Source: Legionella sheltonii
GTDB taxonomy: Bacteria; Pseudomonadota; Gammaproteobacteria; Legionellales; Legionellaceae
NCBI RefSeq assembly: GCF_026191355.1
Contig: NZ_JAPHOQ010000010.1
Coordinates: forward strand, 1-64,000
Direction of reading: 5' to 3'
Length of the DNA stretch: 64,000 bases
Each line of letters opens with the position of its first letter. The first letter of the stretch is position 1. A program made the position numbers and the translations under genes. This document shows positions 56,420-64,000 of this stretch, piece by piece. A model generated the notes under the pieces. That model saw only the letters and a program-made list of their open reading frames with translations. It did not search any database and was not told the DNA's origin.

Positions 56420-56974
56420 ATGGTGATGAATAAATTTTTTGTATTTCTATCATTGATGATAGTGATTTGCGCATCTTATGCGCAAATTTACAAATGGACT
56501 GATAGTCAGGGGAATGTACATTTCAGTGATACTCCTCATGAGGGGGCTGTGATTGTAACGATTCCTGATGCACAAAGTTTTTCATCACCAACCCCACCAA
56601 CTTCTCAAACACCACCACCATCAGAGCATGAGAATAACGCGGTAAAGTTAAAGCATACTTATACAAAATTAGCGATTGCTCAGCCTCAATCGGGTACAAC
56701 CATTCGTAATAATCAGGGTTTTGTCGCGGTGACTGTTGAAGTAGAACCTGAGTTATTTCCTGGAGATAAATTACAGCTGTTATACGATAACGGTGCCCTT
56801 GGGGAACCTCAAAGAAATCCTGTGTTTGAAATAAATGGTATGTATCGAGGTACCCATACTTTGGCAGTGCAAGTTTTGGATGCAGATGAAAATGTGATTG
56901 AAACAAGCGATCCAATAACCATTTATGTTTTCAGACCACGGGTAGGTATGGTTCCTGGTGGTGGAGCACGTTAG
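56420..56974 (+). CDS. DUF4124-domain exported protein
   Basis: 184 residues with a signal peptide ending near SYA, then the DUF4124 domain QIYKWTDSQGNVHFSDTPHEGA, a Pro/Thr/Ser-rich linker, and a C-terminal beta-rich domain (about 90-175) resembling immunoglobulin-like folds. The function of DUF4124 proteins is unknown; they are envelope proteins. It is 6 bases behind glnA, a neighbour arrangement often seen in gammaproteobacteria. Confidence 0.88.
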   Translation: MVMNKFFVFLSLMIVICASYAQIYKWTDSQGNVHFSDTPHEGAVIVTIPDAQSFSSPTPPTSQTPPPSEHENNAVKLKHTYTKLAIAQPQSGTTIRNNQGFVAVTVEVEPELFPGDKLQLLYDNGALGEPQRNPVFEINGMYRGTHTLAVQVLDADENVIETSDPITIYVFRPRVGMVPGGGAR

Positions 56975-57046
56975 TTTGTTTACAGTTGCCTATTTTGGCG
57001 CAAGATAGCCCATTGTAAAACAGACCCTAAATTTGGCGGATTAATT

Positions 57047-57823
57047 ATGTTAATTTTATTATCACCAGCTAAAAAATTATTAAATAGTTTTAAGCCATAT
57101 ACTGGAACTACATCCGAACCAATATTTGCGGATAAAACAAATATTCTTGTGAAACTGATGAAAAAGAAATCAGCTAACGAGATAGCTGATTTGATGGATT
57201 TATCTAAAGATTTGGCTGAATTAAATTATAATCGTTATCAATCTTTTGATTTAGAAGAAAAAGTGCTGTCACACTTATATCCAGCTTTATTTTTATTTCA
57301 GGGAGATGTTTACCAAGGTTTAAAAGCTGCGACTTGGGAGCAAAAGACTGTGGAATATTCACAAAATCACTTGCGAATATTATCTGGTCTTTATGGCTTA
57401 TTGAAGCCATTGGATAGTATTCAGCCCTACAGGCTTGAAATGGGCGTACGTCTAGAGAATCCTTCTGGCAAAAATTTATATGATTTTTGGCAGGAAACAG
57501 TGACTCATTCGCTCAATCAACAATTAGCAAACCAAAAAAATCCCGTGTTGATTAATCTTGCTTCTACTGAGTATTTTAAAGCTGTGGATGAAAAAGGATT
57601 AGATTATCCCATTGTTACCATCAATTTTTATGAGAGAAAGCATGAGCAACTGAAAATGATTGGTATTCATGCTAAAAAAGCTCGCGGAACGATGGCAAAA
57701 TTTCTGATGCAAAATCAATTTGATGATTTGACGCATCTTAAGCAATTTAATGAGTTAGGCTATAAATTCCATGAGCCGACCTCAACTGCTCAGCATCTTG
57801 ATTTTGTAAGAGATACCCATTAA
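57047..57823 (+). CDS. yaaA: YaaA peroxide-stress-response protein (DUF328)
   Basis: 258 residues, normal length. The family features are the start MLILLSPAKKLLN, ALFLFQGDVYQGLKA, ILSGLYGLLKPLDSIQPYRLEMG and KKARGTMAKFLMQN. In E. coli YaaA is induced by OxyR and lowers free iron and hydroxyl damage; its DNA-binding HhH-like motif has been described. It stands alone after the DUF4124 gene. Confidence 0.96.
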   Translation: MLILLSPAKKLLNSFKPYTGTTSEPIFADKTNILVKLMKKKSANEIADLMDLSKDLAELNYNRYQSFDLEEKVLSHLYPALFLFQGDVYQGLKAATWEQKTVEYSQNHLRILSGLYGLLKPLDSIQPYRLEMGVRLENPSGKNLYDFWQETVTHSLNQQLANQKNPVLINLASTEYFKAVDEKGLDYPIVTINFYERKHEQLKMIGIHAKKARGTMAKFLMQNQFDDLTHLKQFNELGYKFHEPTSTAQHLDFVRDTH

Positions 57824-58010
57824 ATAATAAATAATGGATTCAAGTTGCTCACAGGTAGGAACGATAGTAGGTTGGCCTTAGCTAACAATTAATTTAAGGA
57901 AATGTTGGCCCAAGGCCTGACCCAGATCAAACACCGCTTTGAAGTGTGGATTAGCGTTTAATCCAGGCTAAAATTGGCACGTGTTACTAATATAATTTGA
58001 TATTTAATCT

Positions 58011-58910
58011 ATGTGGAATTTATCCAGTCGAGTACATCATTTAAATCATTTTCCTAACGATGAAGTCGATTGTTATGTTAAGCGGGATGATGAGTTAGGG
58101 TGTGGCATTAGTGGTTCAAAGTTACGTAAGTATGCCAGCCTTTTCCCTTTTTTAATTGAGCAGGGGATACAGCATTTAATTATTATTGCTGGACCACAAT
58201 CCAATAATTTACTTGCTGCTTTGCAATTGGCCAGAGAGTTTAAGTTAAAGGTGACTGCTTTTTTAATTAAACCTTGGAAATTAGAACTGCATGGAAATTA
58301 TAAATTAAGTCGTCTATTTCTGGACGAGCAGGAAATCGTTTGGATTAGTCGCGATGAGTGGTCACAAGTTAATGAATTGGCATCTCACCATCTACTCACC
58401 TTAAAAGAAAAAGGGTTCGTTTTACAAGAAGGTGCAAGTGTTCCCGAGGCAATGAGCGGGGCATTGACTCTTGCTGATGATATTATTTTGAATGAACGAA
58501 CTTTAGGTTTTAAATTTCAACATATTTTTATTGATGCCGGTACAGGTTTTTCTGCTGCTGGACTCTTAAATGGATTCAATCGATCACATCATTCGGCACA
58601 AGTTCATGTATTGTTACTGGCGGATAACGAATCAATATTTCGCTGTAAGTTAAAGCAATGGATTGGTTTCATCCCCCAAAATGTTTTTTGTTTTTATCCA
58701 ACTACAGCAAAAGCTTTTGGTTCTGTAAATCAAACCATTAAAAATGAAGTCAAACGTATGGCACGAGAAGAGGGCATTTTGGCTGATCCAATCTATGCAG
58801 CAAAACTCTTCTATGAATCAAGGAAATACATCGAAACCCAACAATTAAAAGGCAAAGTCTTAATCATTCATTCTGGTGGCACATTAACGATGCCTGGATT
58901 TAATTACTAG
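58011..58910 (+). CDS. PLP-dependent D-cysteine desulfhydrase / ACC deaminase-like enzyme
   Basis: 299 residues, fold-type II PLP enzyme. YVKRDDELGCGISGSKLRKY carries the PLP lysine (K in GSKLRK), AGPQSNNLLAALQLA binds the cofactor region, and DAGTGFSAAGLL is the phosphate loop. Relatives are D-cysteine desulfhydrase (DcyD) and 1-aminocyclopropane-1-carboxylate deaminase; the short length and the missing Tyr pair make DcyD-type more likely, but the substrate is unproven. Confidence 0.82.
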   Translation: MWNLSSRVHHLNHFPNDEVDCYVKRDDELGCGISGSKLRKYASLFPFLIEQGIQHLIIIAGPQSNNLLAALQLAREFKLKVTAFLIKPWKLELHGNYKLSRLFLDEQEIVWISRDEWSQVNELASHHLLTLKEKGFVLQEGASVPEAMSGALTLADDIILNERTLGFKFQHIFIDAGTGFSAAGLLNGFNRSHHSAQVHVLLLADNESIFRCKLKQWIGFIPQNVFCFYPTTAKAFGSVNQTIKNEVKRMAREEGILADPIYAAKLFYESRKYIETQQLKGKVLIIHSGGTLTMPGFNY

Positions 58911-58969
58911 GGGGTTGTTGAATGGTCAACAGTTCCTGGACACTCATGATAATTTCATTTCATTTCCCC

Positions 58970-58998
58970 CTTGAAATTTACTAACCTAAACCCTATAT
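58970..58998 (+). promoter_or_regulatory. Sigma-32-like heat-shock promoter of htpG
   Basis: CTTGAAA at 58970-58976 and CCCTATAT at 58991-58998 with a 14-base spacer, matching CTTGAAA-N11-16-CCCCATnT. It ends 42 bases before the htpG start. Confidence 0.7.
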
Positions 58999-59040
58999 GG
59001 AAAACATCATCATAAAATGTGTAACAAGGAGATTAGGTAA

Positions 59041-60915
59041 ATGTCGAATAAGCAACAAACTATGGGCTTTCAAACAGAAGTAAAGCAAATGTTGCATTTG
59101 GTAGTGCATTCGCTTTATAGCAACAAAGAAATATTTTTACGTGAATTAATTTCTAATGCTTCCGATGCATTAGACAAATTACGATTTTTGGCTTTATCAA
59201 ACAACACACTTTATGAAAATGACTCCGATCTAAAAATTACCGTTGAAGTTAATGAGAAACTAAAAACGATAACGATTAAGGATAATGGTATCGGTTTAAG
59301 CTGGGATGAGGCAGTGGAGAATTTAGGGACCATTGCGAAATCAGGCACTAAAGAATTTATGAGCCATTTAACGGGTGAAAGTGCAAAAGATTCACAGTTA
59401 ATTGGACAATTCGGTGTGGGATTTTATTCCGCATTTATTGTTGCAGACAAAGTAACCGTAAAAAGCCGACGCGCTGGGATGAAGCCTGAAGAAGGAATCG
59501 TTTGGGAGTCTAATGGTGAAGGAGAATTTACCATTGCTTCTGAAAATAAAGCAACACGTGGTACTGAAGTTACTTTACATATCAAAAAAGAGGATGATGA
59601 GTTCCTTAGTAACTGGCGTTTACGAAGTATTATCAGCAAATATTCAGACCATATTTGCTGGCCTATCGAGATGAAGAAAATATCTCAGGATGATAAAGAA
59701 TCAAATGAATATGAAACTGTAAATAAGGCAACTGCCTTATGGACAATGCAAAAATCAGACATTACTGATGAAGAGTACAAACAACTCTATAAGCACATTT
59801 CTCATGATTTTCAGGATCCACTCATCTGGTCACATAACCATGTTGAAGGAAAAAATGATTATATTTCTCTACTTTATATTCCTGCTCATGCATCGTTTGA
59901 TTTGTGGCAACATGAAGTGAAGCATGGCTTAAAACTTTATGTGAAACGTGTTTTTATTATGGATGACGCCACTCAATTCTTACCGCGTTATCTGCGATTT
60001 GTTAAAGGTATTGTTGATGCAAGCGATTTGCCACTTAATGTCTCCCGAGAAATTTTACAAGACAACAAGCAGGTAGAGAGCATACGTTCTGCATGTACCA
60101 AACGTGTTTTATCCATGCTTGAAAAAATGAGTACTCAGGATAAAGAAACGTATCAAAAGTTTTGGAATGAATTTGGGTTGGTTTTGAAAGAAGGACCCAT
60201 TGAAGACTTTGCTAATAAAGAAGCGATTGCCAAATTGCTACGTTTTGCGACAACTGCAACCGATTCTGAGAAACAAGAAGTAACTTTAGATGAGTATGTA
60301 AGTCGCATGAAAGAAGGCCAGGATAAAATTTATTATATTACTGCGTCCAGTTACAATGCGGCTAAGAATAGCCCTCATTTAGAAATCTTTAGGAAAAAGG
60401 GAATTGAAGTCTTATTACTCAGCGACAAAGTGGATGAGTGGTTGGTTGGTTATTTGAGCGAATATGCTGGGAAGAAATTGCAGTCTATTTCCAAGGGTAA
60501 AGTGGAATTAAATGATGAATCAACCGAGCAAATAAAAGAGCAAGAGAAAACGCTTGAACCCTTGTTAAAACATATTAAGCAAGTCCTAGATACACAAGTT
60601 AAGGATGTATTGCTTACAAACAGGTTGACTGATTCACCCGCTTGCGTTGTTGCTGATGAGCAAGATATGGGCTTGGAAATGCAACGTATTCTGCAGGCCG
60701 CTGGTCAACAAGTACCTACGAGCAAGCCTGTTTTTGAAATTAATCCAGACCATGCATTAATTAAACGTTTACATGATATTCAAGATGATGATTTATTTAA
60801 GCTATGGGTCACCATGTTGTTTGAACAAGCCGTTTTAGCTGAGGGTGGTCAACTCGATAATCCAGCTGATTTTGTCAATCGAGTCAATAAACTGTTGGTT
60901 TCAACGGCAGTATAG
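59041..60915 (+). CDS. htpG: Chaperone HtpG (Hsp90)
   Basis: 624 residues, full length. The ATPase domain shows [41 protein letters not shown] and [15 protein letters not shown]; the middle domain carries [21 protein letters not shown] and SREILQDNK; the C-terminal dimerisation domain follows. It refolds client proteins together with DnaK. A sigma-32-like promoter upstream and a terminator downstream make it a single-gene heat-shock unit. Confidence 0.98.
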   Translation: MSNKQQTMGFQTEVKQMLHLVVHSLYSNKEIFLRELISNASDALDKLRFLALSNNTLYENDSDLKITVEVNEKLKTITIKDNGIGLSWDEAVENLGTIAKSGTKEFMSHLTGESAKDSQLIGQFGVGFYSAFIVADKVTVKSRRAGMKPEEGIVWESNGEGEFTIASENKATRGTEVTLHIKKEDDEFLSNWRLRSIISKYSDHICWPIEMKKISQDDKESNEYETVNKATALWTMQKSDITDEEYKQLYKHISHDFQDPLIWSHNHVEGKNDYISLLYIPAHASFDLWQHEVKHGLKLYVKRVFIMDDATQFLPRYLRFVKGIVDASDLPLNVSREILQDNKQVESIRSACTKRVLSMLEKMSTQDKETYQKFWNEFGLVLKEGPIEDFANKEAIAKLLRFATTATDSEKQEVTLDEYVSRMKEGQDKIYYITASSYNAAKNSPHLEIFRKKGIEVLLLSDKVDEWLVGYLSEYAGKKLQSISKGKVELNDESTEQIKEQEKTLEPLLKHIKQVLDTQVKDVLLTNRLTDSPACVVADEQDMGLEMQRILQAAGQQVPTSKPVFEINPDHALIKRLHDIQDDDLFKLWVTMLFEQAVLAEGGQLDNPADFVNRVNKLLVSTAV

Positions 60916-60929
60916 AAATAATTTATTTT

Positions 60930-60958
60930 GCCTGGGTACAGCGTCGTTGAACCCAGGC
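60930..60958 (+). terminator. Intrinsic terminator of htpG
   Basis: GCCTGGGT (60930-60937) pairs with ACCCAGGC (60951-60958), followed by TCTATTTTTC. It lies 14 bases after the stop. Confidence 0.85.
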
Positions 60959-61154
60959 TCTATTTTTCTGTTTAAGTTAAACTCTTGATTGTTGCGCTTT
61001 TGTATTAAGAGTTCCTTTCAAAATGACAAGTACAATCAATGCTGCTTCTCCAGCTATAGAGCAAATATCCTTGCTTTTAAAATAGATATTTACAAGTAAA
61101 TCCAAACCAAGTATTTTAAATAAAGTACAGATTGTATATTTAAAGGGAGTTAAT

Positions 61155-61590
61155 ATGTTTGCAAAAGGATTTTTGTTCTCCGCTGAATTTTCTTGGGATC
61201 AAGATTTATCTATCAAAGATAATGTTAAGTTTCTAATTCATGATTAAATACCTTATGGATTTAATGTACTAACGAGAAAAACACATTTAACTGATGCAAA
61301 GAAGCTGATTTCCCTCTTAGAGACAAATCAAAATATTACCGATTTTGAAATTTATTTATTGATTCAAACGATGAGGCAAGAATTGAATGATGAATCGGGT
61401 GAGTTTAAAAAAAGATTAATTTTTGTGTGCGAAAAATGGAAGAGCAAAATGCTTTGTTCAAAACTATGGGGAAAACTGGGCAAGCGATTAAATCCCTTTT
61501 TTGTATGAACCAATGATACCTCAACAGTATTTGTTTGAATTTAAAGTGATACGAGAGGAAGGGAATGTTAAGGCCACGGCCAAACTTTGA
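61155..61590 (+). pseudogene. Decayed Legionella-type gene with nonsense codon and frameshift
   Basis: ATG 61155 (AAAGGGAG upstream) opens MFAKGFLFSAEFSWDQDLSI..., stopped by TAA at 61245-61247. The same frame continues as IPYGFNVLTRKTHLTDAKKL...EIYLLIQTMRQEL...SKMLCSKLWGKLGKRLNP. At a run of six T (61497-61502) the frame must shift: with one T fewer it goes on as FLYEPMIPQQYLFEFKVIRE to TGA at 61588. So a gene of about 144 codons carries one nonsense and one single-base lesion. Codon use and the amphipathic sequence resemble small Legionella effector-associated domains, but I cannot name the family. No gene is seen from here to 61837, apart from a weak 33-codon frame at 61618. Confidence 0.75.
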
Positions 61591-61793
61591 TTCGCATAAT
61601 AAAATTTAATAGGAGGGATGTTTCTGGCAAAAACGAAGTTCATCTCATTGCTGATTAGTATAATTGGTGTTATGAGAAATCTACTCAAGAGAGTGCATTT
61701 AATAAAGGCAACAATCTGATGTGATTTTCCTGTTTACTATTTTACTCACTTGGCAAGCTCTAGAATACTAAGCTATTTTTCATTCTTTAAAAC

Positions 61794-61825
61794 CCTGGGA
61801 AATATTATTTTACTGTTTTCCCAGG
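61794..61825 (-). terminator. Terminator of the L,D-transpeptidase gene
   Basis: CCTGGGAAA (61794-61802) pairs with TTTCCCAGG (61817-61825), 13 bases beyond the minus-strand stop; on that strand the stem is followed by GTTTTAAAG. Confidence 0.7.
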
Positions 61826-61837
61826 ATTATGTAGTGA

Positions 61838-62410
61838 TTATGCGTAAGGGAGTACTAATACCGTTGTTCCTACATCAATGAAATTCTCATTCAGCCATTT
61901 TGCTGCCCCGGGTAAAACACGAATACAGCCATGGCTGCTGTTGTATTTAGGTACTTCATAGGCCGCATGAATTGCATAACCGTCATGGAAATGCATGCAA
62001 TAAGGCATTTTGGCTCCGCCTATGACATGGCCATCACGAGCAATAGGATATTCATTGGATTTACAGTCAGCTCCTTTTTTATTGAACACATGGAAAGTTC
62101 CTGTAACTGTTCTACATGATTCGTGAATATCATCACAATAATCCATTCCGCCAGAGGCACTACCGGTCATAACTCTGTTTCCTTGGGCATCATAAGCTGC
62201 CCATGCATTAGCTTTTGGATCAAAAACAAAGAGTTTTTTTCCTTGAACATCTCGTTTCATCGGAAAAACTTTGCGGCCACGTGTATCGTCTTGATAGGGC
62301 GTTGTGTAATGTAAGTTACCTGCATCATCTGCAATGACATCAGGTTTATCAGTAACACAGGAGGTTAATAGTAAGCCAATTAGAGGGGTTAGATAGATTA
62401 TTTTTTTCAT
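61838..62410 (-). CDS. L,D-transpeptidase (YkuD) lipoprotein
   Basis: 190 residues. A lipoprotein signal with lipobox LLTSC (C18) anchors it in the envelope. The YkuD domain includes GTFHVFNKKG, MHFHDGYAIHAAYEVPKYNSSHGCIRVL, with the catalytic HxxSHGCxR. Such enzymes make 3-3 peptidoglycan cross-links or attach lipoprotein to the wall. It is monocistronic, with a terminator downstream. Confidence 0.93.
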   Translation of the reverse strand: MKKIIYLTPLIGLLLTSCVTDKPDVIADDAGNLHYTTPYQDDTRGRKVFPMKRDVQGKKLFVFDPKANAWAAYDAQGNRVMTGSASGGMDYCDDIHESCRTVTGTFHVFNKKGADCKSNEYPIARDGHVIGGAKMPYCMHFHDGYAIHAAYEVPKYNSSHGCIRVLPGAAKWLNENFIDVGTTVLVLPYA

Positions 62411-62450
62411 TACAAATCCTTAAAAGCTGGTTTATCTACTGCAAAAAAAA

Positions 62451-62467
62451 GGCTCGATATTCGAGCC
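62451..62467 (-). terminator. Terminator of fis
   Basis: GGCTCGA (62451-62457) and TCGAGCC (62461-62467) form a 7-bp stem, with A-runs to the left and T-runs to the right, so it can act on either strand; fis ends 22 bases away. Confidence 0.85.
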
Positions 62468-62489
62468 TTTTTAACATAATTAAAATTTA

Positions 62490-62789
62490 TTATTCATCAG
62501 TTAAGCGAAAATATTTAGTTCCAAAATATCTTTGGAGTTTCTTACGGATGGTGCCACGGCTAATACCTAGCATCTTAGCAGCTTGTAGTTGATTGCCACG
62601 ACGTTTTTCCATAACTGCTTGCAGTAATGGAGGCTCAACCTCAGATAATATCATGTCATAAAGATCATCGATGTTTTTGGTCTTGTTTTCAGCAAGAAAA
62701 CGAGTGACTAAATTGTAGACTAAATCTTGTAGACCTTGGTCTTGTTTAGTCATGCTTAGAGTAGTATCAGGTGTTTCAATGACAGTCAT
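62490..62789 (-). CDS. fis: DNA-binding protein Fis
   Basis: 99 residues from ATG 62789 (AAGGAAG upstream); the frame extends to 62837. The C-terminal helix-turn-helix QLQAAKMLGISRGTIRKKLQRYFG is diagnostic. Fis bends DNA and controls growth-phase genes; Legionella has several Fis paralogues that govern the switch between replicative and transmissive states, and this may be any of them. Confidence 0.93.
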   Translation of the reverse strand: MTVIETPDTTLSMTKQDQGLQDLVYNLVTRFLAENKTKNIDDLYDMILSEVEPPLLQAVMEKRRGNQLQAAKMLGISRGTIRKKLQRYFGTKYFRLTDE

Positions 62790-62902
62790 CTTAACTTCCT
62801 TATTATTAATTAAATCACACATTCCAATTGCTAACATTTAAAATGAAAGCAAAATTAATTGTACATGAAGGATAATTGATATTCTATATTTTTAAGAGAA
62901 AA

Positions 62903-64000
62903 CTATGCATTATTTTCGAGCAATTCATTCACCACAAGACTAAATAATGAGCGATCGGATTTTTCTGAGGACAATGATTTCTTTACCTTGGCTAATTGCG
63001 AAATCATTTTTGTTGGTTGTTCGGGATCATTATAAAAAAGATCAATATAGCGAGTTAATTCATGAGCATTACAGTCGTATTGTAAAAACTCTGGCACAAT
63101 CATTTTGTTCGCCAAAAGATTACACAGACCAAAAAATTTTACGCGAATAAACCGCATCGCTAATACGTAGGAAAGAAAAGAGGATTTATAAATAATACAC
63201 ATAGGCTTTTCTAATAGGGCACACTCAAGAGAGGCCGTGCCTGAAGCAACAATGATGAAATCCGCGGCAGCCATACAATTTATTGCTTTACCTTGGACAA
63301 AGCTAATCGATAACTGCATATCCGAAAAATAATCTTTAATTGTTTCTGGATTAATTGTATCTGCAATAGGGATTACAAAATGTAAGTTAGGATAACGTTG
63401 CTGCAAAATCTGCGCGGTATCCCGCAGTATGGGCATATGATATTTGATTTCATTCGTGCGACTTCCAGGAAGAAGCGCAAAAATTTTTGCATCCTGAGGC
63501 AGACCTAGAGCTGTACGCTGCACATTGCTGGAGTCAACAGATATTATTTTTTCTACTAAAGGATGACCAACAAAATTGACAGGGACTTGGGCTTTTTCAT
63601 ATAAAGTTTTTTCAAAGGGCAAAATAACTGCCATTTGGTCAACGCATTTCTTGATTAGATGAATACGATTTGCTTTCCATGCCCAAATTTGCGGGCTTAT
63701 ATAATAGAGAATTTTAAGACCTAATTTTTGCTTTGCATATTTAGCCAACCTCAAATTAAAGCCAGGGTAATCGACTAGAATAAGTAAATCTGGTTTTTGT
63801 TGGTTTAAATGTTTTTTAATGGCAATAAATGCCTTACGGATTACATTAAGGTGACGAATAACAGCTGTAAGTCCTGTTACGCCAAATCGTGCTAAATCAG
63901 AAATTATGTGCGCTCCGGCTTCTTGCATATGCTGACCACCAATCCCACTAATCTCTATATCAGGATAGGTGGCTTTTAATTGCCGAATTAAAACGGATGC
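62903..64000 (-). CDS. lpxB: Lipid-A-disaccharide synthase, 5' end outside the window
   Basis: LpxB joins UDP-diacylglucosamine and lipid X in lipid A synthesis. The frame is open to the window edge (64000), where it reads ASVLIRQLKATYPDIEISGI and GGQHMQEAG, so about 20 N-terminal residues are missing. Diagnostic parts are LVDYPGFNLRLAKYAK, YYISPQIWAWKANRIHLIKK, NFVGHPLVE, ALLPGSRTNEIKYH and ASGTASLECALLEKPMCIIYK. It is transcribed away from the window edge toward fis. Confidence 0.96.
   Translation of the reverse strand, partial: ASVLIRQLKATYPDIEISGIGGQHMQEAGAHIISDLARFGVTGLTAVIRHLNVIRKAFIAIKKHLNQQKPDLLILVDYPGFNLRLAKYAKQKLGLKILYYISPQIWAWKANRIHLIKKCVDQMAVILPFEKTLYEKAQVPVNFVGHPLVEKIISVDSSNVQRTALGLPQDAKIFALLPGSRTNEIKYHMPILRDTAQILQQRYPNLHFVIPIADTINPETIKDYFSDMQLSISFVQGKAINCMAAADFIIVASGTASLECALLEKPMCIIYKSSFLSYVLAMRFIRVKFFGLCNLLANKMIVPEFLQYDCNAHELTRYIDLFYNDPEQPTKMISQLAKVKKSLSSEKSDRSLFSLVVNELLENNA

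Noticed and set aside
61618-61719. 33-codon frame after GGAGGG
   Set aside because: The ribosome site abuts the ATG and the peptide shows no recognisable feature.

Overview
The window is AT-rich gammaproteobacterial chromosome, and the gene content points to the genus Legionella. It carries a split type II secretion operon (gspF-G-H-I-J-K, the Lsp layout), a Sel1-repeat protein of LpnE type, a short-form DsbD, and several proteins that look like Dot/Icm effectors: an F-box protein with membrane segments, two tandem patatin-like phospholipases, and two unknown proteins each preceded by a PmrA-type tandem operator. Housekeeping genes (cca, nrdAB, pmbA, glnA, htpG, fis, lpxB) are interleaved with this accessory material.

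Layout. 1-6.4 kb: an unknown protein with an internal 303-base duplication, short DsbD, a DUF2339 membrane protein and a gene-poor stretch with two DnaA boxes. 6.4-15.7 kb: an unusual biosynthetic neighbourhood made of a fatty-acyl-AMP ligase/ACP/hydrolase fusion, a HAD phosphatase, a class III aminotransferase, an acyltransferase-like/DegT aminotransferase fusion whose 5' end holds in-frame stops, an arginase-family protein and a pair of four-helix SMR/EamA transporters. This is the best candidate for an undescribed system, probably making and exporting an acylated amine or amino-sugar product (inference). 15.8-24.2 kb: NCS2 permease, F-box protein, YbaK, cca, TPR protein, pteridine-reductase-like SDR, CYTH protein and SemiSWEET. 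24.3-28.8 kb: folE split precisely by an IS3-family element with an ATA target duplication, two SDR genes, and a DEAD-box helicase fused tail to tail with the second SDR so that both lack their 3' ends.

29-42 kb: accessory region with unknown effector-like proteins and a 3.3 kb segment between tRNA-Arg(CCT) and a partial copy of that tRNA; this segment carries the two patatins and an acetoacetate decarboxylase-like gene. An ABC exporter and small exported proteins follow. 42-64 kb is mostly core: nrdAB with paired NrdR-like boxes and a DnaA box, a NAGPA-type glycosidase, pmbA, small membrane paralogues, the Sel1 protein, the Lsp pseudopilin operon, glnA, a DUF4124 protein, yaaA, a PLP enzyme, htpG behind a sigma-32-like promoter, a decayed Legionella-type gene with one nonsense codon and one frameshift, an L,D-transpeptidase lipoprotein, fis and the truncated lpxB at the window edge.

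All calls rest on reading the sequence and on knowledge of families; no database search was run.
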